A DNA stretch of 11,012 nucleotides from an uncultured Collinsella sp. (GCA_900549065.1 URNC01000060.1:1-11012); one strand, 5' to 3'; positions 1 to 7,232 are shown, counted from the first letter of the stretch. The notes: generated by a model from the letters alone, not told the origin. A program made the numbers and translations.

Positions 1-2107
1 GCAGCAGAGCGTTGGCCTGTGCGTCGCCGCGCCGTTCGAGGGCGTGCGCGATCAGCCAGTCGGCGAGCTCGGGGTTCTTGGGCAGTGCCGGTCCGTGCAG
101 GTACGTACCGATGACGCCCTTGTAGATGAGGCCCTCAAGGCCATCATCGCCGTTGTTGCCGGTGCCCGTGACGACGGACGTTCCGAGCGGCGTGGCATCG
201 GCGTCCAAAAGCGTGCGGCCGCCATGGTTCTCGAATCCCACAAAGGGCTCAGGTGCCAGGTCGGTTTTGACGGCTACGTTGCCGATCAGGCGGTCGGAGC
301 CGCGTACGGTTTCGGCGGCAATGACCCCCAGACCCTCGATGCGATCCTCGCCCATGTAGTACGAACGGCCGAGCAGCTGGTAGCTGCCGCAGATGGCGAG
401 CAGCGAGCCGCCATCCTCAACATAGGCCGCGACCTTGTCTTTTTGGGCGAGCAGCTCGTGTGCCACGGCTAGCTGGTCGCGGTCGGAGCCGCCACCCATC
501 ATGACGATATCGGCATCGGTCAAATCAAGCGTTTCGCCCATACGGACCTCGTCCACGCGCACGGGAATGCCACGCCAGGCGCAGCGGCGCTCGAGGGCAA
601 TGACGTTGCCGCCGTCGCCATAGAGGTTGAGGGCATCGGGATACAGGTAGACGATGCGCAGCGGGCGCGAAAGCTCGACCGGCGCAATATCCGTGGGGAC
701 AGCGCTGCCGTCGGCGCGCGTTATGGCGTGGGAGGCGACCGAGCTCGCATCGGTGCCCTTAAGCTCGTCGAGCTCCTTGACCAGCGGCGGGAAGGCCGTG
801 TAGTTGGCGACGGCGTAGAAAGTATCGCCAGCCTCCTCGTCTGCCGCGGCGCCGATTGCTTGCTCGATATCCGAGATGATGGCGGAGTCGATGCCGGCGT
901 ACTTCAGACGTACCTGCATATCGTGCGCGCGCGTACCCCCGACAAAGGCGACAAGCCCTGGGGTATCTGCGATGCGCTCGAAGTCGACGTCGTAGATCCA
1001 CGAGACATCGTGGCCGTCGGCGTCGTTGTCGTTCAGGAAGAAGGCGCAGAGTCTGCCACCTGCCGTTTTTATGGACTGGATCTGGCGATCGAAGCCCACG
1101 GGATTTTTGGCCAGGTTTGCCTCGACGGTACGGCCGGCGATCTCCCAGCGGCCCATGCGTCCGCCGGCGGGGACGTAGGCATCGAGCGTTGGCTGCAGAT
1201 GTGCCGCGTCCACGCCCAACTCGCGCGCCGCAAAGAAGGCGGCGGCAACGTTGTAGACCATGTACAGACCGTTGTAGCGCGTGGCGATGTGCGTTGCGGG
1301 TGCGTCGGCGTCGGGTCCAAAGTTCAGTTCAAAGCCGTAGCCGTCGCAGGTGAGCTCAATGTCCGTCACGCGACGGAGCAGCGCGGGGCGACCCCAACCG
1401 CACGAAGGACAATGATAGGCGCCGAGCTGGCCGTACTGCACATAGTCGTACTCCAACGGCGCGTTGCACTGCGAGCAAAAACGCGAGTCGCTAATGCGAT
1501 CGGATTCGGTGCCTGTGGCGCCGTCGATGCCAAAGGCGATGCTCGCGTTGGGAACGCGCGCGGCGATTGCGGCACACAGCGGGTCGTCGGCGTTGTAGAT
1601 GAGCGTCGTTGCCGGCGAAAGCTCCAGCGCGTGGGCGATGACGTCCTGGGTGTGGTCAATCTCGCCGTAGCGGTCCAGCTGGTCGCGGAACAGGTTGAGC
1701 AGCACAAAGTACGTCGGCTTGAGCTTGGGCAGGACGCGCACGGTGTAGAGCTCATCGCATTCAAAAACGCCCACGCGCTTGCCACCGGCTCGCTTGAGGC
1801 CGCCGCGGGCCTCGAGCAGAGCACCCACCACACCAGGCTCCATATTGTTGCCGGCACGGTTGCACACCACGGTAGCGCCGCTGGCAGCAACGGCGTCAGC
1901 GATGAGGTTGGAGGTGGTGGTCTTGCCATTAGTACCGGTAATCACCACGCTGCGGTCGACAAGGCTCGCGAGGTCGCTCAGCAACTCGGGGTCGATCTTC
2001 ATGGCGATGCGGCCGGGAAGCACGCCACCCTGGCGTTTGAGGACAGAGCGCAGTCCCCAGCGGGCGATATCGCTCGAGGTGCAGGCGAGAGATGAGCGGA
2101 GGTTCAT
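1..2107 (-). CDS. MurT-GatD fusion: lipid II isoglutaminyl synthase, ligase plus glutaminase in one chain (3' end cut by window edge)
   Basis: The frame is open from ATG 2107 to the window edge (702 codons, no stop). Residues 1 to about 445 are MurT-like: P-loop GTNGKTT at 58-64, ECDEL after it, a four-cysteine zinc ribbon (Cys211, 214, 233, 236), and the MurT C-terminal (DUF1727) signature ending DGHDVSW at 364-370. A linker of about 35-40 residues follows. From about 483 (LRIVYLYPDALNLYGDGGN) the chain is GatD-like: nucleophile Cys573 in LLAICGSYQLLG and His671 in GTYLHGPALPKNPELADWL, near positions 91 and 189 of the domain, as in GatD. The family pair amidates the alpha-carboxyl of D-Glu in lipid II, GatD releasing ammonia from glutamine and MurT activating the substrate with ATP, in the cytoplasm. 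The start has AGGA 8 nt upstream and no better in-frame start. It lies 45 nt after the TPR-like gene, so it is probably in the same operon. Some 20-25 GatD residues should lie beyond the window. Confidence 0.9.
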   Translation of the reverse strand, partial: MNLRSSLACTSSDIARWGLRSVLKRQGGVLPGRIAMKIDPELLSDLASLVDRSVVITGTNGKTTTSNLIADAVAASGATVVCNRAGNNMEPGVVGALLEARGGLKRAGGKRVGVFECDELYTVRVLPKLKPTYFVLLNLFRDQLDRYGEIDHTQDVIAHALELSPATTLIYNADDPLCAAIAARVPNASIAFGIDGATGTESDRISDSRFCSQCNAPLEYDYVQYGQLGAYHCPSCGWGRPALLRRVTDIELTCDGYGFELNFGPDADAPATHIATRYNGLYMVYNVAAAFFAARELGVDAAHLQPTLDAYVPAGGRMGRWEIAGRTVEANLAKNPVGFDRQIQSIKTAGGRLCAFFLNDNDADGHDVSWIYDVDFERIADTPGLVAFVGGTRAHDMQVRLKYAGIDSAIISDIEQAIGAAADEEAGDTFYAVANYTAFPPLVKELDELKGTDASSVASHAITRADGSAVPTDIAPVELSRPLRIVYLYPDALNLYGDGGNVIALERRCAWRGIPVRVDEVRMGETLDLTDADIVMMGGGSDRDQLAVAHELLAQKDKVAAYVEDGGSLLAICGSYQLLGRSYYMGEDRIEGLGVIAAETVRGSDRLIGNVAVKTDLAPEPFVGFENHGGRTLLDADATPLGTSVVTGTGNNGDDGLEGLIYKGVIGTYLHGPALPKNPELADWLIAHALERRGDAQANALL

Positions 2108-2152
2108 GAAGCCGTTCCTAACATAGATGACATGGTCGGGGCGATCGCGTCG

Positions 2153-3196
2153 CTAAAAGCCGTAGCGGCGCGCAAATTCCTGGGCGAGCTGCGATACATC
2201 TTCGCAGGCGTTGGCCCAGGGGGCAAAGTCGGGGGTGTCCGAGATAATGCCGTCGGCCTCCCAAACTGCCTGGTGCGAAAGGTCCCAGGGGTCGCGCGGC
2301 TCGGGTCGGCAGGGAAGATACGGCGTCTGGTACATGGGGTTCAGCAAGAAGAACGCGCCACCCTCGCAACGGTTAGCGAACTCACGCAGCGCGCGCGTCG
2401 CCGGGCGCATCTTGTTTGTTTTGAACAGCAGAATCGTGCGGGCGAGCAGGTACCAAGGAGAGTTTTCGAGTGCGTCTGCCCCCATCTGCTCCTCGAGCTG
2501 GTGGGCCAGGGCAAAAAAGCCGTCCTGGTCTTCCAGGCGGGCGAGGGCGAGCAGCACGGTGCCGGCGGCCCGAGTGGGATAGCCTTCTGCTTTAAGGACG
2601 CGGCGAGAATAGTTGGCGGCGGCGCGGTAACGAGCGCTCGCCATGCACAGCTGCGAGATGGCCTCGAGCGTATGAAGCCACCCGATAAGAGCCGGCTCGC
2701 TCACGGTGAGATCGGCCGCCGTCACGCTGTCTGTCAGCACTTTGTTGGCCCAGTAGTGCGGGGCTTCCATGTCGAACCCGGGCACGCTTTGCTGCAGGTA
2801 ATCGGCCGTGGTCGCCTCGAGCTTCATCAGGTCGCCCAGGCAGGCGTCAACGGGCATGTCGGCCAGGATGATGGCGAGCAGCTGGGCATCGAGGACATGC
2901 GCATCGACGCGGACGATCTTGAGCAGTTCATCACGCATATCGTCGAACAGGCGGTTGCGCGTCTGCTCAAACTCCTCGTCGCTGCCCATGTCCTCGATGC
3001 GATGGAGCTCGTCGAGCAGGTGGCGATGAACACCGGCATAGGACAGCAGCGCTTGGGCATGCTCGGACTGCGCATACTTATGAGGGTTGACGCTCACGTC
3101 GTTATGGACAAGCTCGCGTGCTGCATCGGTGAGTTCGGGGTGCGACGCAACGTAGGCGCGCTCCAGGTAGGCGGGGATGTAGACGCTCGGATCCAT
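2153..3196 (-). CDS. TPR-like helical-repeat protein, function unknown (second of a tandem pair)
   Basis: This is a 347-aa soluble protein with no signal peptide or membrane segment. It is alpha-helical and rich in Ala, Leu, Glu and Arg. The C-terminal half (about residues 170-300) reads as helix pairs, for example RYRAAANYSRRVLKAEG, then LLALARLEDQDGFFALAHQL, then SPWYLLARTILLFKTNKM, which resembles tetratricopeptide repeats. The block starting SPWYLLA and continuing to a late DFAPWAN aligns by eye with the block DPWTLIA to FAAWV in the gene just upstream, so the two are probably diverged paralogues. The start codon overlaps the upstream stop as TAATG and has GGAGG about 9 nt upstream, so translation is probably coupled. 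No catalytic motif is visible. A scaffold role is the natural guess for TPR proteins, but no partner can be named from sequence. Position ahead of murT-gatD suggests, without proving, a cell-envelope link. Confidence 0.8.
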   Translation of the reverse strand: MDPSVYIPAYLERAYVASHPELTDAARELVHNDVSVNPHKYAQSEHAQALLSYAGVHRHLLDELHRIEDMGSDEEFEQTRNRLFDDMRDELLKIVRVDAHVLDAQLLAIILADMPVDACLGDLMKLEATTADYLQQSVPGFDMEAPHYWANKVLTDSVTAADLTVSEPALIGWLHTLEAISQLCMASARYRAAANYSRRVLKAEGYPTRAAGTVLLALARLEDQDGFFALAHQLEEQMGADALENSPWYLLARTILLFKTNKMRPATRALREFANRCEGGAFFLLNPMYQTPYLPCRPEPRDPWDLSHQAVWEADGIISDTPDFAPWANACEDVSQLAQEFARRYGF

Positions 3197-4272
3197 TAGA
3201 GGTCTCCTCCCTTAAACGGCAAGCCCTGCTCGGCCGCCCGCAGGATGCGCTCGTCGATCTGGGAACGCACGATATCGTTGGTGGCGACCCAGGCGGCAAA
3301 GCTGGCGTTGTCGGGGGCGCCCAGGCCCTCCTGCAGTACCGGCGTTGCCTCGGATAGCGCAAGGACAAGCTCGTCGGTGGAGCCCACACCCACGTTGACG
3401 CGGGCATAGACGCCATCGGGAAACTCGGTTTGGAAGTAGAGCGCCTCGGCTGCGTGCGGGCACGAGCGTGCAAGGATGCGCAAGTAGCGCTCGGCACCCT
3501 CGTAGTCCAGCTCGCGCCAGGCAGCGCTCATCAGCGCGATGAGCGTCCACGGGTCCAAGTCGCGCTCCGCGTCCTTGGGACGACGGCGCAGCGGCGTGTT
3601 GGCAAGATAGGGCACGGAGTGGGCAGAGCGAAAGCGTTTGAGCTCCTCGGCAGGGTATTCGAGCTTTGCCATGGCAAGCATCGCAGTATGGCGGACGCCG
3701 GCGGGGTCGTTGGGTGCAAAGTCCAGGCTGCGGTTTGCGGCTTCGAGCGACATGCGGTAGCGTCCGCTAATGAGGGCGCGCGATGCCAAGGCGGCAAGCC
3801 AGCGCAGGTAGGGGCGGCGGGTCAGGTCGCCTGCGGCCTCACGCTCGTAGGGGTCCTGCGCCGAGGCAATCTTGAGCGCCAGGTCGTGCTCGACTTCATC
3901 GCGCTTGGATACCAGGTACTGTACGTACTCCTCGTTGGAGTTGGCGGTGAGGGCGGTCAGCATGCGCTGAGCGTCCCAGTTGGTCGGATCGAGCTCGGCC
4001 GCCTCGCGAAGCATGTTCTCGGCAGCGGCCTCTTCTTGTTCTGCCTGAGTATCGTCAGGGATAAAGGGAATGCGGTAGTCGACAGCTTCGACCACCTTGG
4101 CAATGAGATGCCCGGCGCGGTCGCGGTCGTGCACGATGAGCGGCGCGGGGTTGCGGGTGAATTGTTCCATCAGACGCTCTACGGCGGCACCATCGGTGAG
4201 CGGGATATTGTCGCGGCGCAAGGCCTCAAGAACGAGGCGATGGCAATCCTCTTGAATGGGATCGAATGCCAT
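3196..4272 (-). CDS. TPR-like protein resembling the ST7-type helical repeat family (first gene of operon)
   Basis: This is a 358-aa soluble protein. The N-terminus (MAFDPIQEDCHRLVLEAL) is followed by an acidic helical stretch and TPR-like pairs. The segment RRPYLRWLAALASRALISGR, then YRMSLEAANRSLDFAPNDPAGVRH split over two helices, has the pattern of ST7-type TPR proteins (pY-R...G-y..Al......L.l.PnD..G.R). A second block starts DPWTLIALMSAAWRELDYEG. I chose ATG 4272 because AGGAGG (4277-4282) sits 4 nt upstream; a TTG at 4302 would add ten residues but has no such site. The stop overlaps the next start (TAATG). No enzyme motif, signal peptide or membrane helix is visible. Function is unknown; protein-protein interaction is inferred from fold type only. 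It is the promoter-proximal gene of the unit that ends in murT-gatD. Confidence 0.82.
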   Translation of the reverse strand: MAFDPIQEDCHRLVLEALRRDNIPLTDGAAVERLMEQFTRNPAPLIVHDRDRAGHLIAKVVEAVDYRIPFIPDDTQAEQEEAAAENMLREAAELDPTNWDAQRMLTALTANSNEEYVQYLVSKRDEVEHDLALKIASAQDPYEREAAGDLTRRPYLRWLAALASRALISGRYRMSLEAANRSLDFAPNDPAGVRHTAMLAMAKLEYPAEELKRFRSAHSVPYLANTPLRRRPKDAERDLDPWTLIALMSAAWRELDYEGAERYLRILARSCPHAAEALYFQTEFPDGVYARVNVGVGSTDELVLALSEATPVLQEGLGAPDNASFAAWVATNDIVRSQIDERILRAAEQGLPFKGGDL

Positions 4273-4276
4273 GGGG

Positions 4277-4282
4277 CCTCCT
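4277..4282 (-). promoter_or_regulatory. Ribosome binding site AGGAGG deciding the start at 4272
   Basis: On the minus strand the bases read AAAGGAGGCCCC immediately before ATG. A perfect AGGAGG with 4 nt spacing favours ATG 4272 over the in-frame TTG at 4302. Confidence 0.8.
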
Positions 4283-4521
4283 TTGCTGCGGTTAGGGTTC
4301 AAATGTCTCTATATAAAGTTCTAGTTTACCCGCATGTGGCACACCGGGGGTGCCGCACTTGGACATGCACCTTTGCACCACGAAGACGGATGTCGCACAA
4401 ATGTCGGCACCTTGGACGACTGAGTGGTATCACGGTGCCGCAAACGGTCGATTTTTGGCGGCGAACGGGGCGCATTTTGGAGGGGCACAGTCCTGCCCGG
4501 GATATGTGGTCAACCTTGATA

Positions 4522-4529
4522 AAACGTTT
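4522..4529. promoter_or_regulatory. AAACGTTT palindrome, candidate LacI-family operator core (site 1)
   Basis: The context is GATAAAACGTTTGCC. A central CpG palindrome AAACGTTT is the usual core of LacI/GalR-family operators. It lies about 110 bp upstream of the candidate start of transcription of the alcohol dehydrogenase gene. No LacI-family gene is in the window, so the regulator is unknown. Confidence 0.35.
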
Positions 4530-4578
4530 GCCCAGCTTGGGAGTATGGATACCGCACAAGGGTCTTCAGGGATAGAAA

Positions 4579-4586
4579 AAACGTTT
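4579..4586. promoter_or_regulatory. AAACGTTT palindrome, candidate LacI-family operator core (site 2)
   Basis: The context is GAAAAAACGTTTCATC, giving partial dyad symmetry beyond the core (GA...TC). It sits 57 bp downstream of site 1 and about 45 bp upstream of the TAAAAT candidate -10. Two copies in one upstream region fit a bound repressor or activator better than chance would suggest, but 8-bp words are short. Confidence 0.4.
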
Positions 4587-4605
4587 CATCATTGTTGGCT
4601 TTAGG

Positions 4606-4635
4606 TGAATAACTGACCAACCAGAACGGTAAAAT
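4606..4635 (+). promoter_or_regulatory. Weak candidate promoter for the iron-type alcohol dehydrogenase gene
   Basis: TAAAAT at 4630-4635 matches five of six bases of the bacterial -10 box. The best -35 is TGAATA at 4606-4611 (18-bp spacer), a poor match to TTGACA. A weak -35 would fit an activated promoter. Predicted start of transcription is about 4642, giving a leader of about 130 nt. Confidence 0.35.
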
Positions 4636-4642
4636 AGTGTTT

Positions 4643-4666
4643 GTCTGAGCGTTGAGACGTTTAGAC
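4643..4666 (+). repeat. Imperfect inverted repeat at the predicted transcription start
   Basis: The arms GTCTGAGCGT (4643-4652) and ACGTTTAGAC (4657-4666) are complementary over ten positions if two G-U pairs are allowed, with a TGAG loop. It could be an operator overlapping +1 or a 5' RNA hairpin. Confidence 0.45.
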
Positions 4667-4705
4667 ATCGCGCATTGTCATCGCCGGCAACGCGCAAAAC
4701 GGTCC

Positions 4706-4732
4706 TAACGGAGCCAATCGGGTGCTCCGTTA
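4706..4732 (+). repeat. Perfect 9-bp leader hairpin ahead of the alcohol dehydrogenase
   Basis: TAACGGAGC (4706-4714) and GCTCCGTTA (4724-4732) are exact reverse complements around a 9-nt loop. No T-run follows, so it is not an intrinsic terminator. It ends 28 nt before the AGGAGG of the gene, which suggests a 5' untranslated RNA structure or a protein-binding site. Confidence 0.6.
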
Positions 4733-4772
4733 TATACGCAAGTCTAAGAGGGGCTTGTTTAGGAGGCACAGT

Positions 4773-5996
4773 ATGGGACGTTTTACCAATCCTCGCGATC
4801 TGTACTTTGGTGAGGGCGCTCGCCACGAGGTGAAGAACCTCAAGGGCAAGAAGGCCATCATCGTTTCTGGCGGCAGCTCTATGCGCCGCGGCGGGTTCCT
4901 GCAGGACGTCGAGGCCGACCTCAAAGAGGGCGGCTTCGAGGTCAAGCTGTTCGAGGGCGTCGAGTCCGATCCGTCCATCGAGACGGTCATGAAGGGCGCC
5001 GAGGCCATGCGCGAGTTCGAGCCCGACTGGATTATCGCCATCGGCGGCGGCTCGCCCATCGATGCCGCTAAGGCCATGTGGGTCTTCTACGAGTATCCCG
5101 AGGAGTCCTTCGATAACATCATCCAGCCGTTCAGCTTCCCTGAGCTGCGTCAGAAGGCTCACTTCTGCGCCATCTCCTCTACCTCCGGTACCGCTACCGA
5201 GGTCACTGCCTTCTCCGTCATTACCGACTACGCCAAGGGCATCAAGTACCCGCTGGCCGACTTCAACATCACCCCTGATGTCGCCATCGTCGACCCCGAG
5301 CTCACCTACACCATGCCCGCCAAGCTGTGCGCTCATACCGGCATGGACGCTCTGACCCACTGCATGGAGGCTTACGTTTCCACCTGCGCTTCCATGTTCA
5401 CCGACGCCAACGCTCTGCACGGCATCCGCGAGATCGTCGAGTGGCTGCCCAAGTCCTATGCTGGCGACCATGAGGCCCGTCAGCACATGCACGAGGCTCA
5501 GTGCATCGCCGGTATCGCCTTCTCCTCGGGCCTGCTCGGCATCGTTCACTCCATGGCTCACAAGACCGGTGCTGCCTTCGAGAACGGCCACATCATCCAC
5601 GGTGCTGCTAACGCTATGTACCTGGGCAAGGTCATCCAGTGGAACTCCAAGGATCCCCGTGCTGCCGAGCGTTACGCTTACGTGGCCAAGGAGATTCTGC
5701 ACCTTCCCGGCGAGACCAACGAGGAGCTCATCGCCGCGCTCGTCCAGAAGATTCGCGACCTCAACGATCAGCTCAACATTCCGCAGTCCATCAAGGATTA
5801 CGCGAATGGTGGCGTGAAGGTCGACGCCGAGAACCCGCAGATGGTTTCCGAGGAGGAGTTCCTCGCCAAGCTGCCCGAGATCGCCGCGAACGCCGAGCAG
5901 GACGCCTGCACGCCCGAGAACCCGCGTGAGACCAAGGCTGCCGACTTTGAGAAGATCCTCAAGGCCTGCTACTACGACACCGACATCGATTTCTAA
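4773..5996 (+). CDS. Iron-containing (group III) alcohol dehydrogenase, butanol/ethanol dehydrogenase type
   Basis: This 407-aa cytoplasmic enzyme should reduce an aldehyde to an alcohol with NAD(P)H, disposing of fermentation electrons. The opening MGRFTNPRDLYFGEGA, the block FEPDWIIAIGGGSPIDAAK (GGGSxxD nucleotide site at 91-97), STSGTATEVTAFSVITDY and IKYPLADFNITPDVAIVDPE closely recall clostridial NADPH-dependent butanol dehydrogenase (ADH1). The predicted metal ligands are Asp192, His196, His259 and His276, with a further active-site His263. The gap from His259 to His276 (17) is three longer than in E. coli FucO. ATG 4773 has AGGAGG 6 nt upstream; an upstream in-frame GTG (4722) lies in the leader hairpin and is rejected. 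Codon use is strongly biased (almost all Lys as AAG, Glu as GAG), as in highly expressed genes. It is flanked by its own leader and terminator, so it is probably monocistronic. Exact substrate and cofactor are not determined. Confidence 0.93.
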   Translation: MGRFTNPRDLYFGEGARHEVKNLKGKKAIIVSGGSSMRRGGFLQDVEADLKEGGFEVKLFEGVESDPSIETVMKGAEAMREFEPDWIIAIGGGSPIDAAKAMWVFYEYPEESFDNIIQPFSFPELRQKAHFCAISSTSGTATEVTAFSVITDYAKGIKYPLADFNITPDVAIVDPELTYTMPAKLCAHTGMDALTHCMEAYVSTCASMFTDANALHGIREIVEWLPKSYAGDHEARQHMHEAQCIAGIAFSSGLLGIVHSMAHKTGAAFENGHIIHGAANAMYLGKVIQWNSKDPRAAERYAYVAKEILHLPGETNEELIAALVQKIRDLNDQLNIPQSIKDYANGGVKVDAENPQMVSEEEFLAKLPEIAANAEQDACTPENPRETKAADFEKILKACYYDTDIDF

Positions 5997-6017
5997 TCGA
6001 CTCTTGTTATCGTAACG

Positions 6018-6063
6018 AGGGGCTCCGCACGTATCTGTACGGAGCCCCTTTCTTTTTTATTTT
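6018..6063 (+). terminator. Intrinsic terminator of the iron-type alcohol dehydrogenase
   Basis: AGGGGCTCCG (6018-6027) pairs perfectly with CGGAGCCCCT (6040-6049) around a 12-nt loop, followed by a T-rich tract (TTCTTTTTTATTTT). It begins 21 nt after the stop codon. Confidence 0.92.
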
Positions 6064-6079
6064 AGAGAATGGGATAGTT

Positions 6080-7180
6080 ATGGCTTCAATTTTCAATAGC
6101 CCCAGCAAGTACATCCAGGGTCCGGACGAGCTGGCCAAGCTCGGTTCCTATGTCGAGCCGCTCGGTGCTAAGGCCCTCGTCATCGTGACGCCTTCGGGCA
6201 AGAAGCGCGTCGGTGCCAAGATTGAGGGCGGTTTTGCCGAGGCCAAGGCCGAGCTGCTGTTTGAGGACTTTAACGGCGAGTGCTCCAAGGGCGAGGTCGA
6301 TCGCCTGGTTGCGCTCGCTCGCGACAACGGTTGCGACATCATCGTCGGCGTCGGTGGCGGCAAGATCCTCGACACCGCGAAGGCCGTCGCCTATTACCTG
6401 GAGTCCCCGGTTATCATTTGTCCCACCATTGCTTCGACCGATGCCCCGTGTTCGGCGCTTTCGGTGCTCTATACCGATGACGGCCAGTTCGACAAGTACC
6501 TCTTCCTGAAGGCAAACCCCAATATCGTCCTTATGGATACGACGGTTATCGCGGCGAGCCCGGTGCGCCTGACGGTTTCCGGTATGGGCGATGCGCTCGC
6601 AACCTACTTTGAGGCCCAGGCGACGCATGATGCCGACGGCGGCACCTGCGCTGGCGGCAAGGGCGGCATGGCCGGCCTGGCGCTCGCCAAGCTCTGCTAC
6701 GAGACGCTTATGGCCGATGGCGTCAAGGCCAAGGTTGCACTGGAGAAGGGCGCGCTGACGCCTGCCGTCGAGCACATCATCGAGGCCAACACGCTGCTCT
6801 CCGGTATTGGCTTTGAGAGCTCGGGCCTTGCTGCTGCTCATGCCATCCACAATGGCCTGACGATGCTGCCCGAGTGCCACGGCATGTATCACGGCGAGAA
6901 GGTCGCCTTTGGCACCATCGTCCAACTGGTACTCGAGGATGCCCCGACCGAGAAGCTCGAGGAAGTCTTGGGCTTCTGCATTGAGCTGGGCCTGCCGGTC
7001 ACGATGAAGGAACTTGGCGTTGCCGAGCTTACGCGCGAGCAGGCCATGACTGTTGCCGAGGCCGCCTGCGCGCCCGATGACACCATGTGCAACATGCCGT
7101 TTGAGGTGACGCCCGAGATGGTCGCAAACGCCATCCTGGGTGCCGACGCACTGGGCCACTACTATCTCATGGATGAGTAA
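6080..7180 (+). CDS. gldA: Glycerol dehydrogenase (zinc-dependent, NAD+)
   Basis: This 366-aa protein has the usual GldA length (about 367). The family oxidises glycerol to dihydroxyacetone with NAD+, or the reverse, in the cytoplasm. The N-terminal Rossmann-type half holds IIVGVGGGKILDTAKAVAYY (GGGK at 92-95). Asp121 in ASTDAPCSALSVLY matches the glycerol-contacting Asp of the family. The predicted zinc ligands are Asp171 (SGMGDALATYFEAQA), His254 (AAAHAIHNGLT) and His271 (MYHGEKVAFGT). The C-terminal stretch AEAACAPDDTMCNMPFEVTP is also typical. The start ATG 6080 has only a weak GGGA ribosome site 5 nt upstream, unlike its neighbours. It is bounded by terminators on both sides, so it is probably transcribed alone, and no promoter beyond the AT-rich 6050-6075 stretch can be pointed to. 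It is next to a decayed gldA-like copy. No dihydroxyacetone kinase is in view, so direction of use is open. Confidence 0.93.
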   Translation: MASIFNSPSKYIQGPDELAKLGSYVEPLGAKALVIVTPSGKKRVGAKIEGGFAEAKAELLFEDFNGECSKGEVDRLVALARDNGCDIIVGVGGGKILDTAKAVAYYLESPVIICPTIASTDAPCSALSVLYTDDGQFDKYLFLKANPNIVLMDTTVIAASPVRLTVSGMGDALATYFEAQATHDADGGTCAGGKGGMAGLALAKLCYETLMADGVKAKVALEKGALTPAVEHIIEANTLLSGIGFESSGLAAAHAIHNGLTMLPECHGMYHGEKVAFGTIVQLVLEDAPTEKLEEVLGFCIELGLPVTMKELGVAELTREQAMTVAEAACAPDDTMCNMPFEVTPEMVANAILGADALGHYYLMDE

Positions 7181-7192
7181 ATCAAGCTAAGG

Positions 7193-7228
7193 AAGGGGCA
7201 AAGCCAACAGATGGCTTTGCCCCTTTTT
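7193..7228 (+). terminator. Intrinsic terminator of gldA
   Basis: GGGGCAAAGCCA (7195-7206) pairs exactly with TGGCTTTGCCCC (7212-7223) around a 5-nt loop. An AA/TT extension at the base is followed by TTTTT. It begins 13 nt after the gldA stop codon. Confidence 0.93.
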
Positions 7229-7232
7229 GCTA

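Larger units (their letters stand above)
4303..4772. other. 470-bp divergent intergenic region between the TPR/murT-gatD operon and the alcohol dehydrogenase gene
   Basis: Open frames here have no family resemblance and no good ribosome site, so I treat the stretch as non-coding. It holds several small inverted repeats built on the same word: GGCAC (4338-4342) with GTGCC (4350-4354), and CGGCACC (4405-4411) with GGTGCCG (4434-4440). The word TGCCGCA occurs twice (4351, 4436). It also has two AAACGTTT palindromes, a weak TAAAAT -10 candidate for the plus strand, and two leader hairpins, listed separately. I found no convincing promoter for the minus-strand operon. The best AT-rich patch is TTTATATAG on the minus strand near 4308-4316, with no recognisable -35. 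Confidence 0.6.

Noticed and set aside
728..2095. 455-codon plus-strand open frame
   Set aside because: It is exactly in register on the strand opposite the MurT domain, a common by-product of GC-rich codon bias. It has no family motifs, while the minus strand shows clear MurT signatures.
2132..3199. 355-codon plus-strand open frame
   Set aside because: It is antisense to the 347-aa TPR-like gene, which has a ribosome site and TAATG coupling. The plus frame has neither.
3430..4575. 381-codon plus-strand open frame
   Set aside because: It is antisense to the first TPR-like gene and runs into the intergenic region with no recognisable domain.
4722..4772. GTG start extending the alcohol dehydrogenase by 17 residues
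   Set aside because: It lies within the leader hairpin and has no ribosome site, while ATG 4773 has a perfect AGGAGG and matches the family N-terminus.
4303..4772. Known riboswitch or T-box in the intergenic region
   Set aside because: The hairpins lack the conserved T-box or aptamer cores that I can recognise, and no antiterminator/terminator pair is present.
4566..5702. 378-codon minus-strand open frame
   Set aside because: It is antisense to the iron-type alcohol dehydrogenase, whose motifs and ribosome site are unambiguous.
4706..6049. Shared CGGAGC/GCTCCG words in the leader hairpin and the terminator of the same gene
   Set aside because: Only six bases are common and both are GC-rich stems, so chance is a sufficient explanation.
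6086..7159. 357-codon minus-strand open frame
   Set aside because: It is antisense to gldA, with the same codon-bias explanation and no domain seen.
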